The notes: generated by a model not told the origin, from the sequence alone. Positions 8,291-18,899 are shown, numbered from the stretch's first letter. The stretch: DNA of 64,000 bases from JAWLBY01 sp041687455 (GCA_041687455.1 JAWLBY010000015.1:1-64000); one strand, 5' to 3'. A program made the numbers and translations.

Positions 8291-9121
8291 TCATCCGATC
8301 TCGAGAAAACCGTTCTTCTTGACCAGCCGGTCCAGCTCGACCAGCGTTTCGAGCAGCGCCGCCATCTTCGGCAGCGGCCACGCGTTGGGGCCGTCGCTCA
8401 GTGCCTTGTCGGGGTCCGGATGCGTTTCCATGAAGATGCCGGATACGCCGGCGGCAACGGCCGCGCGCGCCAGCACCGGCACGAACTCGCGCTGGCCGCC
8501 CGAGGCACCGCCCTGCCCACCCGGCAACTGCACCGAATGGGTCGCGTCGTAGACGACCGGGCAGCCGGTGTCGCGCATCACCGCCAGCGAGCGCATGTCG
8601 GAGACCAGGTTGTTGTAGCCGAAGCTCGCGCCGCGCTCGCAGACCATGATCTGCTGGTTGCCGGTCGCCTTCGCCTTGGCGGCAACGTGGCGCATCTCCC
8701 ACGGCGACAGGAACTGGCCCTTCTTGATGTTGACCGGCCGGCCGGCGTTGGCCACCGCCTGGATGAAGTCGGTCTGCCGGCACAGGAAGGCCGGCGTCTG
8801 CAGCACGTCGACGACGCTCGCGACCTCAGCCATCGGTGTGTACTCGTGGACATCGGTCAGCACCGGCACACCGATCTGCCGCTTCACTTCGGCCAGTACC
8901 TTCAGCCCTTCCTCCATGCCGGGACCGCGGAAGCTGGTGCCGGAGGTCCGGTTGGCCTTGTCGAAGCTCGACTTGAAGATGAACGGGATGCCGAGCCGAC
9001 CGGTGATCTCCTTCAACTGGCCGGCAGTGTCGAGCTGCAACTGCATCGACTCGATCACGCACGGGCCGGCGATCAGGAACAGCGGCTGGTCGAGGCCGAC
9101 GGGAAAACCGCAGAGGTTCAT
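8291..9121 (-). CDS. kdsA: 3-deoxy-8-phosphooctulonate synthase
   Basis: Condenses PEP with arabinose 5-phosphate to Kdo 8-phosphate, the first committed step to lipopolysaccharide Kdo. The 276-residue protein carries FLIAGPCVIESMQ near the start, FIFKSSFDKANRTSG, RGPGMEEGLKVL, VLTDVHEYTP and QTPAFLCRQTDFI, the usual KdsA motifs. It sits between pyrG and eno in the order typical of the group. The 154 bases to pyrG hold a repeat element. Confidence 0.97.
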   Translation of the reverse strand: MNLCGFPVGLDQPLFLIAGPCVIESMQLQLDTAGQLKEITGRLGIPFIFKSSFDKANRTSGTSFRGPGMEEGLKVLAEVKRQIGVPVLTDVHEYTPMAEVASVVDVLQTPAFLCRQTDFIQAVANAGRPVNIKKGQFLSPWEMRHVAAKAKATGNQQIMVCERGASFGYNNLVSDMRSLAVMRDTGCPVVYDATHSVQLPGGQGGASGGQREFVPVLARAAVAAGVSGIFMETHPDPDKALSDGPNAWPLPKMAALLETLVELDRLVKKNGFLEIG

Positions 9122-9140
9122 GGATGCTGGTGCTCTTGCT

Positions 9141-9243
9141 CGTCATTCCGGCGCAAGCCGGAGTCCATTGTTCGGTTTCCGACCAGCGCCGAGTGGAAGA
9201 CCAGGATGGATCCCGCCTTTCGCCTGGCTTTCGCCGGGATGTC
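9141..9243. repeat. Inverted-repeat intergenic element between pyrG and kdsA
   Basis: The left arm 9141-9167 (CGTCATTCCGGCGCAAGCCG then GAGTCCA) is an imperfect reverse complement of the right arm 9207-9243. The right arm has about 11 extra bases. The words CATTCCGGCG...GCC and TGGATCCCGCCTTTCGC match the widespread family of short mobile palindromes around CATTCCCGCGAAAGCGGGAATCC. It carries no gene and is probably a non-autonomous element of about 103 bp. Confidence 0.65.
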
Positions 9244-9275
9244 GGCATCGCGCGTCGCGACGCCGCGCCCCGACG

Positions 9276-10931
<1,656 letters not shown>

Positions 10932-10998
10932 GGGGAGGGAGCTGCGGGAAAGCGGCATTCTACCGGAACGCCGTGACCGTTGCCGCCGCCAAACCCGG

Positions 10999-11129
10999 TA
11001 GGAGGGGCTTCAACCCCGACCGGCGACGCGATGATGCTCCGTTTACGCCGATCGTCCGATCGAAACCCGCCGCAGCCACGAGTGCCCGGCCAGAAAATGG
11101 CTTCCGGTCGGGGCTGAAGCCCCTCCTAC
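10999..11129. repeat. REPIN, unit 1 of the pyrG-parE array
   Basis: The left REP at 10999-11020 reads GTAGGAGGGGCTTCAACCCC then GA, with one stem mismatch (CAACC for CAGCC). The right REP at 11108-11129 is its inverted partner with a perfect G-type stem. The inner sequence differs from units 2 and 3 at many positions, so this unit is the oldest or most diverged. Confidence 0.85.
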
Positions 11130-11223
11130 AGGGAGCTGGCGAGGGGAGTCATGGGGAGGAAGCTGCGGGAAACCGCTCTACCGGACCCCGATGGCCGTAT
11201 GGCCGTTGCCGCCGCCCAACCCG

Positions 11224-11356
11224 GTAGGAGGGGCTTCAGCCCCGACCGGCGACGCGATGGATGCCCCGTTGGCCCCGATCATCCGTTCGAAACCCGCCGC
11301 AGCCATCAGCGCCCAGCCAGAAGATGCCGACCGGTCGGGGCTGAAGCCCCTCCTGC
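11224..11356. repeat. REPIN, unit 2 of the pyrG-parE array
   Basis: REP arms lie at 11224-11245 (GTAGGAGGGGCTTCAGCCCC then GA) and 11335-11356 (inverted, with GCAGGAG in place of GTAGGAG). The G-type stem is GGGGC-TTCA-GCCCC. The 89 bases between the arms are essentially identical to those of unit 3. Confidence 0.85.
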
Positions 11357-11449
11357 AGGGAGCTGGCGAGGGAGTCATGGGGAGGAAGCTGCGGGAAACC
11401 GCTCTACCGGACCCCGATGGCCGTATGGCCGTTGCCGCCGCCCAACCCG

Positions 11450-11582
11450 GTAGGAGGGGCTTCAGCCCCGACCGGCGACGCGATGGATGCCCCGTTGGCC
11501 CCGATCATCCGTTCGAAACCCGCCGCAGCCATCAGCGCCCAGCCAGAAGATGCCGACCGGTCGGGGCTGAAGCCCCTCCTAC
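11450..11582. repeat. REPIN, unit 3 of the pyrG-parE array
   Basis: REP arms lie at 11450-11471 and 11561-11582, perfect inverted copies of one another. The inner sequence is the same as in unit 2. The near identity of units 2 and 3 indicates a recent duplication. The right arm ends 57 bases before the parE start. Confidence 0.85.
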
Positions 11583-11598
11583 AGGGAACTGGCGCGAC

Positions 11599-11607
11599 TG
11601 CTATCCT
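11599..11607 (+). promoter_or_regulatory. Possible extended -10 promoter of parE
   Basis: TGCTATCCT matches an extended -10 element (TGnTATAAT) about 33 bases before the parE ATG. No good -35 hexamer is seen at the usual distance; that position falls inside the last REP arm. The call rests on one box only. Confidence 0.35.
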
Positions 11608-11639
11608 CGCGCCCTTTCCGGCACCACCATTCGTCCCGC

Positions 11640-13529
11640 ATGAGCACCCGCTACAACGCCGCCGACATCGAAGTCCTGTCCGGTCTCGATCCCGTCAAGC
11701 GCCGGCCCGGCATGTACACCGATACGAGCCGGCCGAACCACCTGGCGCAGGAGGTCATCGACAACTCGGTCGACGAGGCGCTGGCCGGGCATGCGAAGAC
11801 CATCGAGGTCACGATGCACGCCGACGGCAGTTGCGAGGTCGCCGACGACGGCCGCGGCATGCCGGTCGACATCCATCCGGAGGAAGGCATCCCGGGCGTC
11901 GAGCTGATCCTTACCCGGCTGCATGCCGGCGGCAAGTTCAGCAACCGCAACTACACGTTTTCCGGCGGCCTGCACGGCGTTGGCGTCAGCGTCGTCAATG
12001 CACTGTCGAGCCGGGTCGAGGTCACGATCCGGCGCGACGGCAACGAATACCGGATGACGTTCGGCGACGGTTTCCCGAAGTCCGAGCTCGAAATCATCGG
12101 CTCGGTCGGCCGCCGCAACACCGGCACCCGGCTGCGCTTCTGGCCGGACCCGACGTACTTCGACAGCCCGAAATTTGCGCTGCGCGCGCTGCGCCACCTG
12201 CTGCGGGCCAAGGCCGTGCTGTGCCCGGGGCTGACCGTCAAGCTGTTCGACGAGGCCAGCGGCGAGCGCGAGGAATGGTTCTTCGAGGACGGACTGCGCG
12301 ACTACCTCGCCGGCCAGGTCGCCGATCGCGAGCGGCTGCCGCCCGAGCTGTTCGTCGGCAAGCTGGCCCGTGAAACCGAACAGGTCGACTGGGCGCTGGC
12401 CTGGGTGCCGGATGGCGAGCTGGTCCAGGAAAGCTACGTCAACCTGATTCCGACCGCGCAGGGCGGTACGCACGTCAACGGCCTGCGCTCGGGCCTGACC
12501 GACGCGCTGCGGGAGTTCTGCGACTTCCGCAGCCTGCTGCCGCGCGGCGTCAAGCTGGCGCCGGAAGACGTCTGGGACCGGATCAGCTACGTGCTCAGCA
12601 TGAAGATGACCGACCCGCAGTTCTCCGGCCAGACCAAGGAGCGGCTGTCGTCACGGCAGGCCGCGGCCTTCGTCGAGGGTGCGGCCAAGGATGCGTTTTC
12701 GCTGTACCTGAACCAGCACGTCGAGATCGGCACGCAGATCGCCCAGCTCGCGATCGAGCGCGCCGCGGCGCGGCTGAAGACCGAAAAACAGATCGTCCGC
12801 AAGAAGATCGTCCAGGGCCCGGCACTGCCCGGCAAACTGGCCGACTGTTCGAGCCAGGACCTGTCGCGCACCGAACTGTTCCTGGTCGAGGGCGATTCCG
12901 CCGGCGGCAGCGCCAAGCAGGCGCGCGACAAGGACTTCCAGGCGATCCTGCCGCTGCGCGGCAAGATCCTGAACACCTGGGAAGTCGAGAGCAGCGGCGT
13001 GCTGGCGTCGACCGAGGTGCATGACCTGGCGGTCGCGATCGGCTGCGATCCGGGCGTCGACGACATCTCCGGCCTGCGCTACGGCAAGATCGTCGTGCTG
13101 GCCGACGCCGATTCCGACGGCCTGCACATCGCGACGCTGCTGTCGGCGCTGTTCCTGCGCCATTTCCCGGCGCTGGTCGCGGCCGGCCACGTGTTCGTCG
13201 CGATGCCGCCGCTGTTCCGGATCGACGTCGGCAAGCAGGTGTTCTACGCCCTCGACGAGGAAGAGAAGCGGCTGATGCTCGACCGGATAGAGCGCGACAA
13301 GATCCGCGGCCAGCTCAGCGTGACCCGCTTCAAGGGCCTAGGCGAGATGAATCCGCAGCAGTTGCGCGAATCGACGATCCATCCCGACACCCGCCGGCTG
13401 GTGCAACTGACCGTCGAGGACGGCGCGCAGACGTCGGCGCTGATGGACATGCTGCTGTCGAAGAAACGCGCGTCCGACCGCAAGAGCTGGCTCGAAACCA
13501 AGGGCGATCTCGCCACGCTGGAAATCTGA
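11640..13529 (+). CDS. parE: DNA topoisomerase IV subunit B
   Basis: ATPase subunit of topoisomerase IV, which decatenates daughter chromosomes. The 629-residue protein has the GHKL ATPase motifs EVIDNSVDEALAGHA, DDGRGMPVDIHPEEG and GGLHGVGVSVVNALS. It also has the TOPRIM motifs VEGDSAGGSAKQARDKDFQ and DADSDGLHIATLL. The sequence KILNTWEV with EVHDLAVAIG points to ParE and not GyrB, as does the short length without the GyrB insert. No ribosome site is obvious at the ATG. It is divergent from pyrG across the repeat array. Confidence 0.96.
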   Translation: MSTRYNAADIEVLSGLDPVKRRPGMYTDTSRPNHLAQEVIDNSVDEALAGHAKTIEVTMHADGSCEVADDGRGMPVDIHPEEGIPGVELILTRLHAGGKFSNRNYTFSGGLHGVGVSVVNALSSRVEVTIRRDGNEYRMTFGDGFPKSELEIIGSVGRRNTGTRLRFWPDPTYFDSPKFALRALRHLLRAKAVLCPGLTVKLFDEASGEREEWFFEDGLRDYLAGQVADRERLPPELFVGKLARETEQVDWALAWVPDGELVQESYVNLIPTAQGGTHVNGLRSGLTDALREFCDFRSLLPRGVKLAPEDVWDRISYVLSMKMTDPQFSGQTKERLSSRQAAAFVEGAAKDAFSLYLNQHVEIGTQIAQLAIERAAARLKTEKQIVRKKIVQGPALPGKLADCSSQDLSRTELFLVEGDSAGGSAKQARDKDFQAILPLRGKILNTWEVESSGVLASTEVHDLAVAIGCDPGVDDISGLRYGKIVVLADADSDGLHIATLLSALFLRHFPALVAAGHVFVAMPPLFRIDVGKQVFYALDEEEKRLMLDRIERDKIRGQLSVTRFKGLGEMNPQQLRESTIHPDTRRLVQLTVEDGAQTSALMDMLLSKKRASDRKSWLETKGDLATLEI

Positions 13530-13818
13530 AGCATCGCGGCCGGGACGCAGCCGGTTGCGAATCAGGCAGCCGGCGTCGATCGGCCGGACGCAACCGGCGG
13601 CCGGGACGTCGCACCGGCCGGGCCTTCCAACAGGCGCGGCGCGCCCGAGCCCGGCGCGATCCGGTCCCGCGCCGATGCCGTGCGCATCCGGCGTGAGACC
13701 AGGGTCAGCCGACCGTGCAGGCCGGTCTGGCAGGATGCCCGCTGTGCCCGGTCTGCACCGACTGCGGGTAATGCCCGCTGCCGATCCTCCAACCGCACGG
13801 ACGCGGCGCTTCGCCGGT

Positions 13819-14595
13819 TCAGGCCAGCGCGAGTTCGATCATCTGCCGCAGCAGGCGCTGCAGCCGGCCGGCGCGGGTCGGCATCCAGACCGTGGTGTCC
13901 TCGTCCATGTAGGCGCGCTGCGAGATTTCGAGCTGCACCGCCTGCACGCCGTCTTCGGGATGGCCGTAGTGGCGAGTGATGTAGCCGCCCTTGAAGCGGC
14001 CGTTGACGACCCAGTCGTAATCGTCCTGCGCCGCGCACAGGCCGGTCAGCCGCTCCTGCAGCCAGCCCGAGCAACTGCGGCCGTCGGCGGTACCGATGTT
14101 CAGGTCGGGCAAGCGGCCGTCGAACAGGAACGGTACTTCGCCCTTGATCGAATGGCCTTCCCACAGCACGACACGGCCGAAATCGTCGCGCAGCCGACGC
14201 AACTCGCCCTGCAGCGCCTCGTGGTAGGGCCGCCAGTAGCGGTCGACCCGTCGCTCGACCTCGTCGGCACCCGGCTCCTCGCCCGGCTGGTAGACCGGGC
14301 CGCCGTCGAAGCGCCGGATCGGACACAGGCCGGTCGTGTTCTGGCCCGGATACAGCGACAGATCGTCCGGCGGCCGGTTCAGGTCGACCACGTAGCGGGA
14401 GAAACGCGGCATCAGGATCGAAGCACCGAGCTCGCCGGCGAATGCGTACAGCCGCGACATCTGCCAGTCGGTGTCCGGCACCGCGCGTGCGGCCGGCGTC
14501 AGCCGCGGCACCAGTTCGGTCGGCAGGCTGCAGCCGTCGTGCGGCAGGCTGATCAGCAGCGGCGCATCGCCGCGCAGCAACGTGAAGGTGTCCAT
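13819..14595 (-). CDS. hutG: N-formylglutamate amidohydrolase (HutG-type deformylase)
   Basis: Predicted to hydrolyse N-formylglutamate to glutamate and formate, the last step of one histidine degradation route. The 258-residue protein matches the family: LLISLPHDGCSLP near residue 12, MPRFSRYVVDLNRPPDD near 60, VVLWEGHSIKGEVPFLF and AVQLEISQRAYMDE. No other hut genes are adjacent, so use in histidine breakdown is inferred from the family. The 289 bases between parE and this gene's stop show no gene or clear signal. The next gene lies 55 bases downstream on the same strand. Confidence 0.88.
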   Translation of the reverse strand: MDTFTLLRGDAPLLISLPHDGCSLPTELVPRLTPAARAVPDTDWQMSRLYAFAGELGASILMPRFSRYVVDLNRPPDDLSLYPGQNTTGLCPIRRFDGGPVYQPGEEPGADEVERRVDRYWRPYHEALQGELRRLRDDFGRVVLWEGHSIKGEVPFLFDGRLPDLNIGTADGRSCSGWLQERLTGLCAAQDDYDWVVNGRFKGGYITRHYGHPEDGVQAVQLEISQRAYMDEDTTVWMPTRAGRLQRLLRQMIELALA

Positions 14596-14650
14596 GGCGG
14601 GGCAGTGTAGCGGCTCGGCGCGCCGTTCGAGTCCGCCGGGCAGGCTCCGC

Positions 14651-15904
14651 TCAGCCGAAGCGACGCGGTGAGTACGGCGCCGGGTCGATGCACGGCTCGG
14701 CTCCGGTCAGCAACTCCGCCACCAGCCGCCCGGTGCCGGCCGACATGGTGACGCCGAGCATGCCGTGGCCGGTCGCGAGCAGCAGGTTGCGCCAGCGGCC
14801 GGCGCGACCGATCAACGGCACATCGTCGATCGACATCGGCCGCCAGCCGTACCACTCCTCGAGCCGCTGCGGCCCCTCCGGCACGTGCAGGTACTCCGCC
14901 GCACCGCGCACCAGCGCGTCGAGCCGCAGCCGGTTCAGGCGGCTGTCGAAGCCGGAGAACTCCATCGTACTGCCGAGCCGGAAGCCGTCGCGCCAGGCCG
15001 TCACGCAGACCGCGCGCTCCTTCAGCACCAGCGGCTGCCGTGGCACCACCGCCGGCCGCGAGTAGGTGATCGAATAGCCCTTGCCGGGCTGCATCGGCAG
15101 CCGCAGACGCAGCGTCCGCGCCAGCAACGGGCTCCAGGCGCCGAGCGCCAGCACCACGTCGCGTGCGCGGCGCTCGCCGGCGGCGGTGACGACCGACGCG
15201 ATCCGGTCGCCGTCGGTGCCGAATCCGCGCACCTCGCAGTGCTCGTCGATGATGCCGCCGGCGGCGCGGACCGCTGCGGCCAGTCCGGAAACATAGGCCT
15301 CGGGTCGGAGCTGCGCGTCGCCCGGGAAGCGCAGCCCGCCGGCCAGGCCGGGCCTGAGCGCCGGCTCGTCGCGCTCGATGCGGGCCGCATTCATTGGCTC
15401 GACCTCGATGCCGAGCGCGCGCAGATCGTCGACTTCATCCAGCATGGCGGCGTAGCGCCGCGGGTCGCGAAACGCGTAGACGAGCCCGCCGGCCTCGAAG
15501 CCGCAGTCGATGCCGCTGGCCGCCAGCAGCCGTTCCAGCTCCGCGCGCGACAGGTGCAGCAGCGCCGCCTTGGCCTGTGCGCTGGCCAGCCAGTCACGGC
15601 GATTGCAGCGGCGGGCGCAACCGAACAGCCAGCGCGCCAGTGCCGGGTCGGCGCGCAACCGGATGAACAATGGTGCGTCCGGCTGCAGCATCCAGCGCAG
15701 CGCCTGGCCGATCGAGCCGGGGCCGATCAGCGGTGGTGCGTGGCTCGGCGTGATGGTGCCGCAGTTGCCGTGCGAGCTGCCGCCACCGGCCACGCCCTGG
15801 TCGATGACGCGTACTCTGCGTCCGGCCTGCAGCAGCGACCAGGCACAGGCCAACCCGACCGCCCCGGCGCCGAGCACCAGCACGTCGTCGACGGCGTCGC
15901 TCAT
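14651..15904 (-). CDS. FAD-dependent D-amino-acid dehydrogenase-like oxidoreductase
   Basis: A 417-residue flavoprotein of the DadA/glycine-oxidase fold. The N-terminal Rossmann motif is VLVLGAGAVGLACAWSLL with an acidic residue ending the second strand. The middle has DAQLRPEAYVSGLA. The C-terminus has GWRPMSIDDVPLIGRAG and LLATGHGMLGVTMSAGTG, the FAD-closing motif of D-amino-acid dehydrogenases. The SSHGNCGTITPSHAPPL segment resembles D-hydroxyproline or D-amino-acid dehydrogenases. Oxidation of a D-amino acid with electrons to the membrane chain is likely; the substrate is not determinable. The ATG at 15904 overlaps the DUF418 stop by 4 bases. Confidence 0.85.
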   Translation of the reverse strand: MSDAVDDVLVLGAGAVGLACAWSLLQAGRRVRVIDQGVAGGGSSHGNCGTITPSHAPPLIGPGSIGQALRWMLQPDAPLFIRLRADPALARWLFGCARRCNRRDWLASAQAKAALLHLSRAELERLLAASGIDCGFEAGGLVYAFRDPRRYAAMLDEVDDLRALGIEVEPMNAARIERDEPALRPGLAGGLRFPGDAQLRPEAYVSGLAAAVRAAGGIIDEHCEVRGFGTDGDRIASVVTAAGERRARDVVLALGAWSPLLARTLRLRLPMQPGKGYSITYSRPAVVPRQPLVLKERAVCVTAWRDGFRLGSTMEFSGFDSRLNRLRLDALVRGAAEYLHVPEGPQRLEEWYGWRPMSIDDVPLIGRAGRWRNLLLATGHGMLGVTMSAGTGRLVAELLTGAEPCIDPAPYSPRRFG

Positions 15905-17169
15905 GCGGGGCGGCGCATCGGTTGCGGCGACAGATAGGTCAGGCTGCGCCACAGCCACTCGACCGGACCGAACCGGTAGCGCGCCAGCCACCAGTGGCTG
16001 AACGCGACTTGGGCGACGTACAGCGCGAGCACGAACGGCACCTGCCAGGCGCGCGGCAACCGCTCGAAGTAGCCGAGGCCGTAGCCGTAGAACAGGCCGA
16101 CACAGACGATCGACTGCAGCAGGTAATTGCTGAGCGCCATCCGCCCGGCCGGCGCCAGCCACAGCAGGCGCCGCTGCCAGCGCGGGTTGTGCAGGCCGAG
16201 TGCGATGCTTGACGCGTAGGCCAGGCACAGCAGCAGGCCGGCCGCCTGCATCGCCGCGGCCGCGGTCGCCGCTTCGATGTCCATCCGCGCGAAGTCGGCG
16301 GTCGGCACGCGCCAGAACGACCACAGCGCCAACGGCAGCCCGATCGCGAAACCGAGCCGCCGCCAGCGACGGAACCAGTCGATGTGCTGGTCCGGTTGCA
16401 GCCAGATGCCGCTGCGGAGCAGCCAGGCGCCGAGCAGGAACAGGCCGAGCACCAGCGGCATGAACATGATCGGCACGTAACCCATCATCCAGCCGAAGTC
16501 GGCGCGCCGCTGCCGGTTGGCCTCGGCGAAGCTGCCGTCCGGGCCGTACGCGGCGCGCTGCGCGGCCTCGATCGCCGCCATCTCCCGAGCCTGCTCGTCG
16601 AGCTGGAGCTGGAACTGGGCGGCACTGGCGGGATCCTGCCGGGCCAGCTCACCGAAGCTGCCGAACAGCAGCATCAGCACGATCGGCACGCTGAACAATG
16701 CAAGACCCCATGTCCGCAGCCGCGCTGTCGGCGTGCGCCGGAACAGCGCCAGCATCACCAGCGCGGTCAGCGCGTAGTTGGTCAGGATGTCGCCGGACCA
16801 GACGTACAGGTAGTGCAGCAGGCCGATCGCGAGCAGCACCAGGGTGCGCCGCAGATACAGCCAGCCGCCACCGGCGCCACGTGCCCGGCTGCGCAGCAGG
16901 ATCATCGCGAAGCCGGCACCGAACAGCAGCGCGAACAGCGGATAGAACTTGCCCTGCACGATCACGTAGATCGCCGCATCGGCCCAGCGGTCGAGCCCGG
17001 TCAACTGCGGATCGAGCCCGGTCACCGCGCTCGCCAGCGGGCCGACGAAGGCCTCGATATTCATCAACAGGATGCCGAGCAGCGCGAAACCTCGCAGCAC
17101 GTCGAGCAGGTCCACACGCTCGGGACGACTGACCGGAGCGAGCGCGGCATCGGTGGTTGTCGTGTTCAT
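15901..17169 (-). CDS. DUF418 family membrane protein
   Basis: A polytopic inner-membrane protein of 422 residues. It opens with the family hallmark RVDLLDVLRGFALLGILLMNI near residue 20. It has many hydrophobic segments, GKFYPLFALLFGAGFAM near residue 85, and the C-terminal GRMALSNYLLQS and FGPVEWLWRSLTY motifs that define DUF418. The ATG at 17169 is chosen because GGAGG lies 4 bases before it; an upstream ATG at 17196 lacks this. Function is unknown; DUF418 is related to acyltransferase-like membrane proteins. It is translationally coupled to the dadA-like gene. Confidence 0.88.
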   Translation of the reverse strand: MNTTTTDAALAPVSRPERVDLLDVLRGFALLGILLMNIEAFVGPLASAVTGLDPQLTGLDRWADAAIYVIVQGKFYPLFALLFGAGFAMILLRSRARGAGGGWLYLRRTLVLLAIGLLHYLYVWSGDILTNYALTALVMLALFRRTPTARLRTWGLALFSVPIVLMLLFGSFGELARQDPASAAQFQLQLDEQAREMAAIEAAQRAAYGPDGSFAEANRQRRADFGWMMGYVPIMFMPLVLGLFLLGAWLLRSGIWLQPDQHIDWFRRWRRLGFAIGLPLALWSFWRVPTADFARMDIEAATAAAAMQAAGLLLCLAYASSIALGLHNPRWQRRLLWLAPAGRMALSNYLLQSIVCVGLFYGYGLGYFERLPRAWQVPFVLALYVAQVAFSHWWLARYRFGPVEWLWRSLTYLSPQPMRRPA

Positions 17170-17324
17170 CCGGCCTCCGGCCGTGACGGAGCGCACAGCC
17201 TAACGGATGAGATCGCTGGCCGGTGGCGGGCAATCGGCCACGAGAGATCCGAACGAGAGCTGCAATGCTCGCTCGGCGCGAGCAGGCGCCGCGCACGACA
17301 CGCGGCATGCTCGGCTGGCTGCGG

Positions 17325-17663
17325 TCAGCCGACGCCGAGCGCGCGACGCGGCGACTGCGCGCCGACCTGGCCGTTGGCGCCGTAGGCCGGCATCGCCTCG
17401 ACCCGGCCGAGCTGGCGCAGTGCCCAGCGGACTTCCCGGTGCCGGCGCGCCAGCAGCGCTCCATTGGCGCGGTTCAGTTCGGCAAGCTCGGCGATCCGCT
17501 CGTGCTGGTGGGCCTGCGGCGGTGCGGCCTCGACCGCACGCAGCGCGACCAGCTTGGCCTCGTTGGCCCGCACCAGCAGGTCGGCGTCGTTCTCGATCAG
17601 CGCGCGGCGTTCCATCGTCAGCGCGTCAGCCAGTCCGTCCAGGGCCGATACCGTGCTCATCAT
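17325..17663 (-). CDS. flgN: FlgN-family flagellar export chaperone
   Basis: Cytosolic chaperone for the hook-filament junction proteins FlgK and FlgL. The small (112-residue), helical, Glu/Ala/Leu-rich sequence and its position next to flgM identify it; similarity in this family is weak by nature. The motif ALIENDADLLVRANEAKL is typical. Its ATG lies 2 bases after the flgM stop. The second ATG at 17660 is an equally possible start. The genes for its clients lie at 27648-30736. Confidence 0.82.
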   Translation of the reverse strand: MMSTVSALDGLADALTMERRALIENDADLLVRANEAKLVALRAVEAAPPQAHQHERIAELAELNRANGALLARRHREVRWALRQLGRVEAMPAYGANGQVGAQSPRRALGVG

Positions 17664-17665
17664 GC

Positions 17666-17974
17666 TCAGACGCCCAGTGCCCGTTCGAGCTCGGCCAGCC
17701 GAGCGGCGATCTCCTGCGGATCGATCTTGTAGCTGCCCGACTCGAGCGCGGCGCGCACCGAGGCGACCTTGGCGGCATCGATCGCCGACGCCTCCGACAA
17801 CGAACGCTCGAGCGAAGCCAGGCCAGCCGCCTCGCCGCTCAGGCGGACGCTGTCATCGCCGGACGTCGCCCGGCTGCGCTCGCCGGCACCGGCGCGCGAC
17901 GCGCCGGCAGGCGCGCTGCCGCTGCTCGAAGGGCGCGGCAACCCGGGCGCCATGCCTTCGATCTTGGTGTTCAT
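17666..17974 (-). CDS. flgM: Anti-sigma-28 factor FlgM
   Basis: Binds and inhibits sigma-28 (FliA) until the hook-basal body is complete, then is exported. The 102-residue product starts MNTKIEGM. It has a disordered Ser/Ala/Gly-rich first half and a C-terminal sigma-binding helix region with VRAALESGSYKIDPQEIAARL, the family signature. The ATG at 17974 has AGGAG about 10 bases upstream; the frame is open further up but without similarity. A near-perfect sigma-28 promoter lies just upstream, which closes the usual feedback loop. Confidence 0.92.
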   Translation of the reverse strand: MNTKIEGMAPGLPRPSSSGSAPAGASRAGAGERSRATSGDDSVRLSGEAAGLASLERSLSEASAIDAAKVASVRAALESGSYKIDPQEIAARLAELERALGV

Positions 17975-18005
17975 GATCCGGCTCTCCTGCAAGCTCTTGC
18001 GCCAG

Positions 18006-18032
18006 ATATCGGCGCCGGCAGCAGAAACTTTA
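18006..18032 (-). promoter_or_regulatory. Sigma-28 (FliA) promoter of flgM
   Basis: On the minus strand the sequence reads TAAAGTTT, 11 bases, GCCGATAT. The enterobacterial consensus is TAAAGTTT, 11 bases, GCCGATAA, so 15 of 16 consensus bases match with exact spacing. It ends 31 bases before the flgM ATG, leaving a leader of about 25 bases with the ribosome site. Confidence 0.9.
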
Positions 18033-18189
18033 GCAAACGGATTGCGGCCGATTTCGTGATTCGTGACCAGCTTCGACATTCTGCCCCCATCAATCGACCC
18101 GCCGCGTCAGTATTGGCCGCTCACCGTCGAACGGCCATCCTTCGATCCGCCAATAACAACCGCTGGTCAGACCTGGGCCAACCGGTCGC

Positions 18190-18837
18190 TCAGCGCGCGA
18201 TCTCGATTTCGCCCGACGACCGCACGATGCCCTGCACGATCCGCCGCGACGCCAGGTTCTCGACGCTGACCCGCTCGGCGATGCCGGCCTCGCCCAGCGC
18301 CTTGCCGGCGGCGCGGACCTCGATCGCGCCGACCCGCGACACCAGCGTCACCGCGTCGCCGCGCCGGACCGCACGCGGCGACAACAGATCCTGGTGCTGC
18401 AGCACGCTGCCGGCCATCAGGCTGCGCCGGGCGATCTGGCCGTCGACCGGCGTGCCGGCCGGCAATGCGCCACCGGCGATCCGGGTCAGGTCGCGCGCCT
18501 CGCTGCGTACCGCGTCGGCAGTGACCGGCTGACCGGCGGCGAGCGGCCGGGTCAACACCCAGACCGGCTCTATCCGCTGCACCCGAACCGGCACGAACAG
18601 CCGCCAGCCGGCACTCGGGCAGCCGACCTCGACGCTGCCGCCGTGGCTGGCGACCGCGGTCAGCGGCTCGCTGCAGCGCGGCAGCCGGATCGCATCGTCG
18701 ACGCTGGCCTCGGCATGCACGCCCGGGCCGCCCGCGACGACCCCGAGCGCCGCCGAGCGGACCTCGTCGATCGGCTGGAAATCGGCGGCGAACACGCTGC
18801 CGGTCAGGACGAGTATGCTGGCGATCAGGCGACGCAT
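18190..18837 (-). CDS. flgA: Flagella basal body P-ring formation protein FlgA
   Basis: Periplasmic chaperone for assembly of the FlgI P ring around the rod. The 215-residue precursor has a signal peptide (MRRLIASILVLTGSVFA). It has the family C-terminal SAF-like domain with RPLAAGQPVTADAV, GTPVDGQIARRSLMAGSVL, VRRGDAVTLVS and ASRRIVQGIV. The ATG at 18837 is placed by the signal peptide and a GGAG 5 bases upstream. It is divergent from cheV and preceded by a sigma-54 promoter. It is 215 bases upstream of flgM, which has its own promoter. Confidence 0.93.
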   Translation of the reverse strand: MRRLIASILVLTGSVFAADFQPIDEVRSAALGVVAGGPGVHAEASVDDAIRLPRCSEPLTAVASHGGSVEVGCPSAGWRLFVPVRVQRIEPVWVLTRPLAAGQPVTADAVRSEARDLTRIAGGALPAGTPVDGQIARRSLMAGSVLQHQDLLSPRAVRRGDAVTLVSRVGAIEVRAAGKALGEAGIAERVSVENLASRRIVQGIVRSSGEIEIAR

Positions 18838-18873
18838 CGGGGGCTCCGGCTGGGGCGGGTCTGCCAGCGGTCT

Positions 18874-18889
18874 AGCAAGACCCGTGCCC
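18874..18889 (-). promoter_or_regulatory. Sigma-54 promoter of flgA
   Basis: The minus strand reads GGGCACGGGTCTTGCT, which fits the -24/-12 consensus TGGCACG-N4-TTGCW with the invariant GG and GC separated by 10 bases. It places transcription start about 25 bases before the flgA ATG. Rod and ring genes are sigma-54 dependent in related polar flagellates. Confidence 0.8.
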
Positions 18890-18899
18890 TCGTGTCCGC

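Noticed and set aside
6526..8322. Open frame of 598 codons on the plus strand opposite ftsB and eno
   Set aside because: No recognisable domain and low-complexity composition; eno on the other strand is unmistakable.
10973..11643. Several overlapping frames of 66-150 codons in the pyrG-parE space
   Set aside because: All are translations of the REPIN tandem array, repeat the same peptide words and lack ribosome sites.
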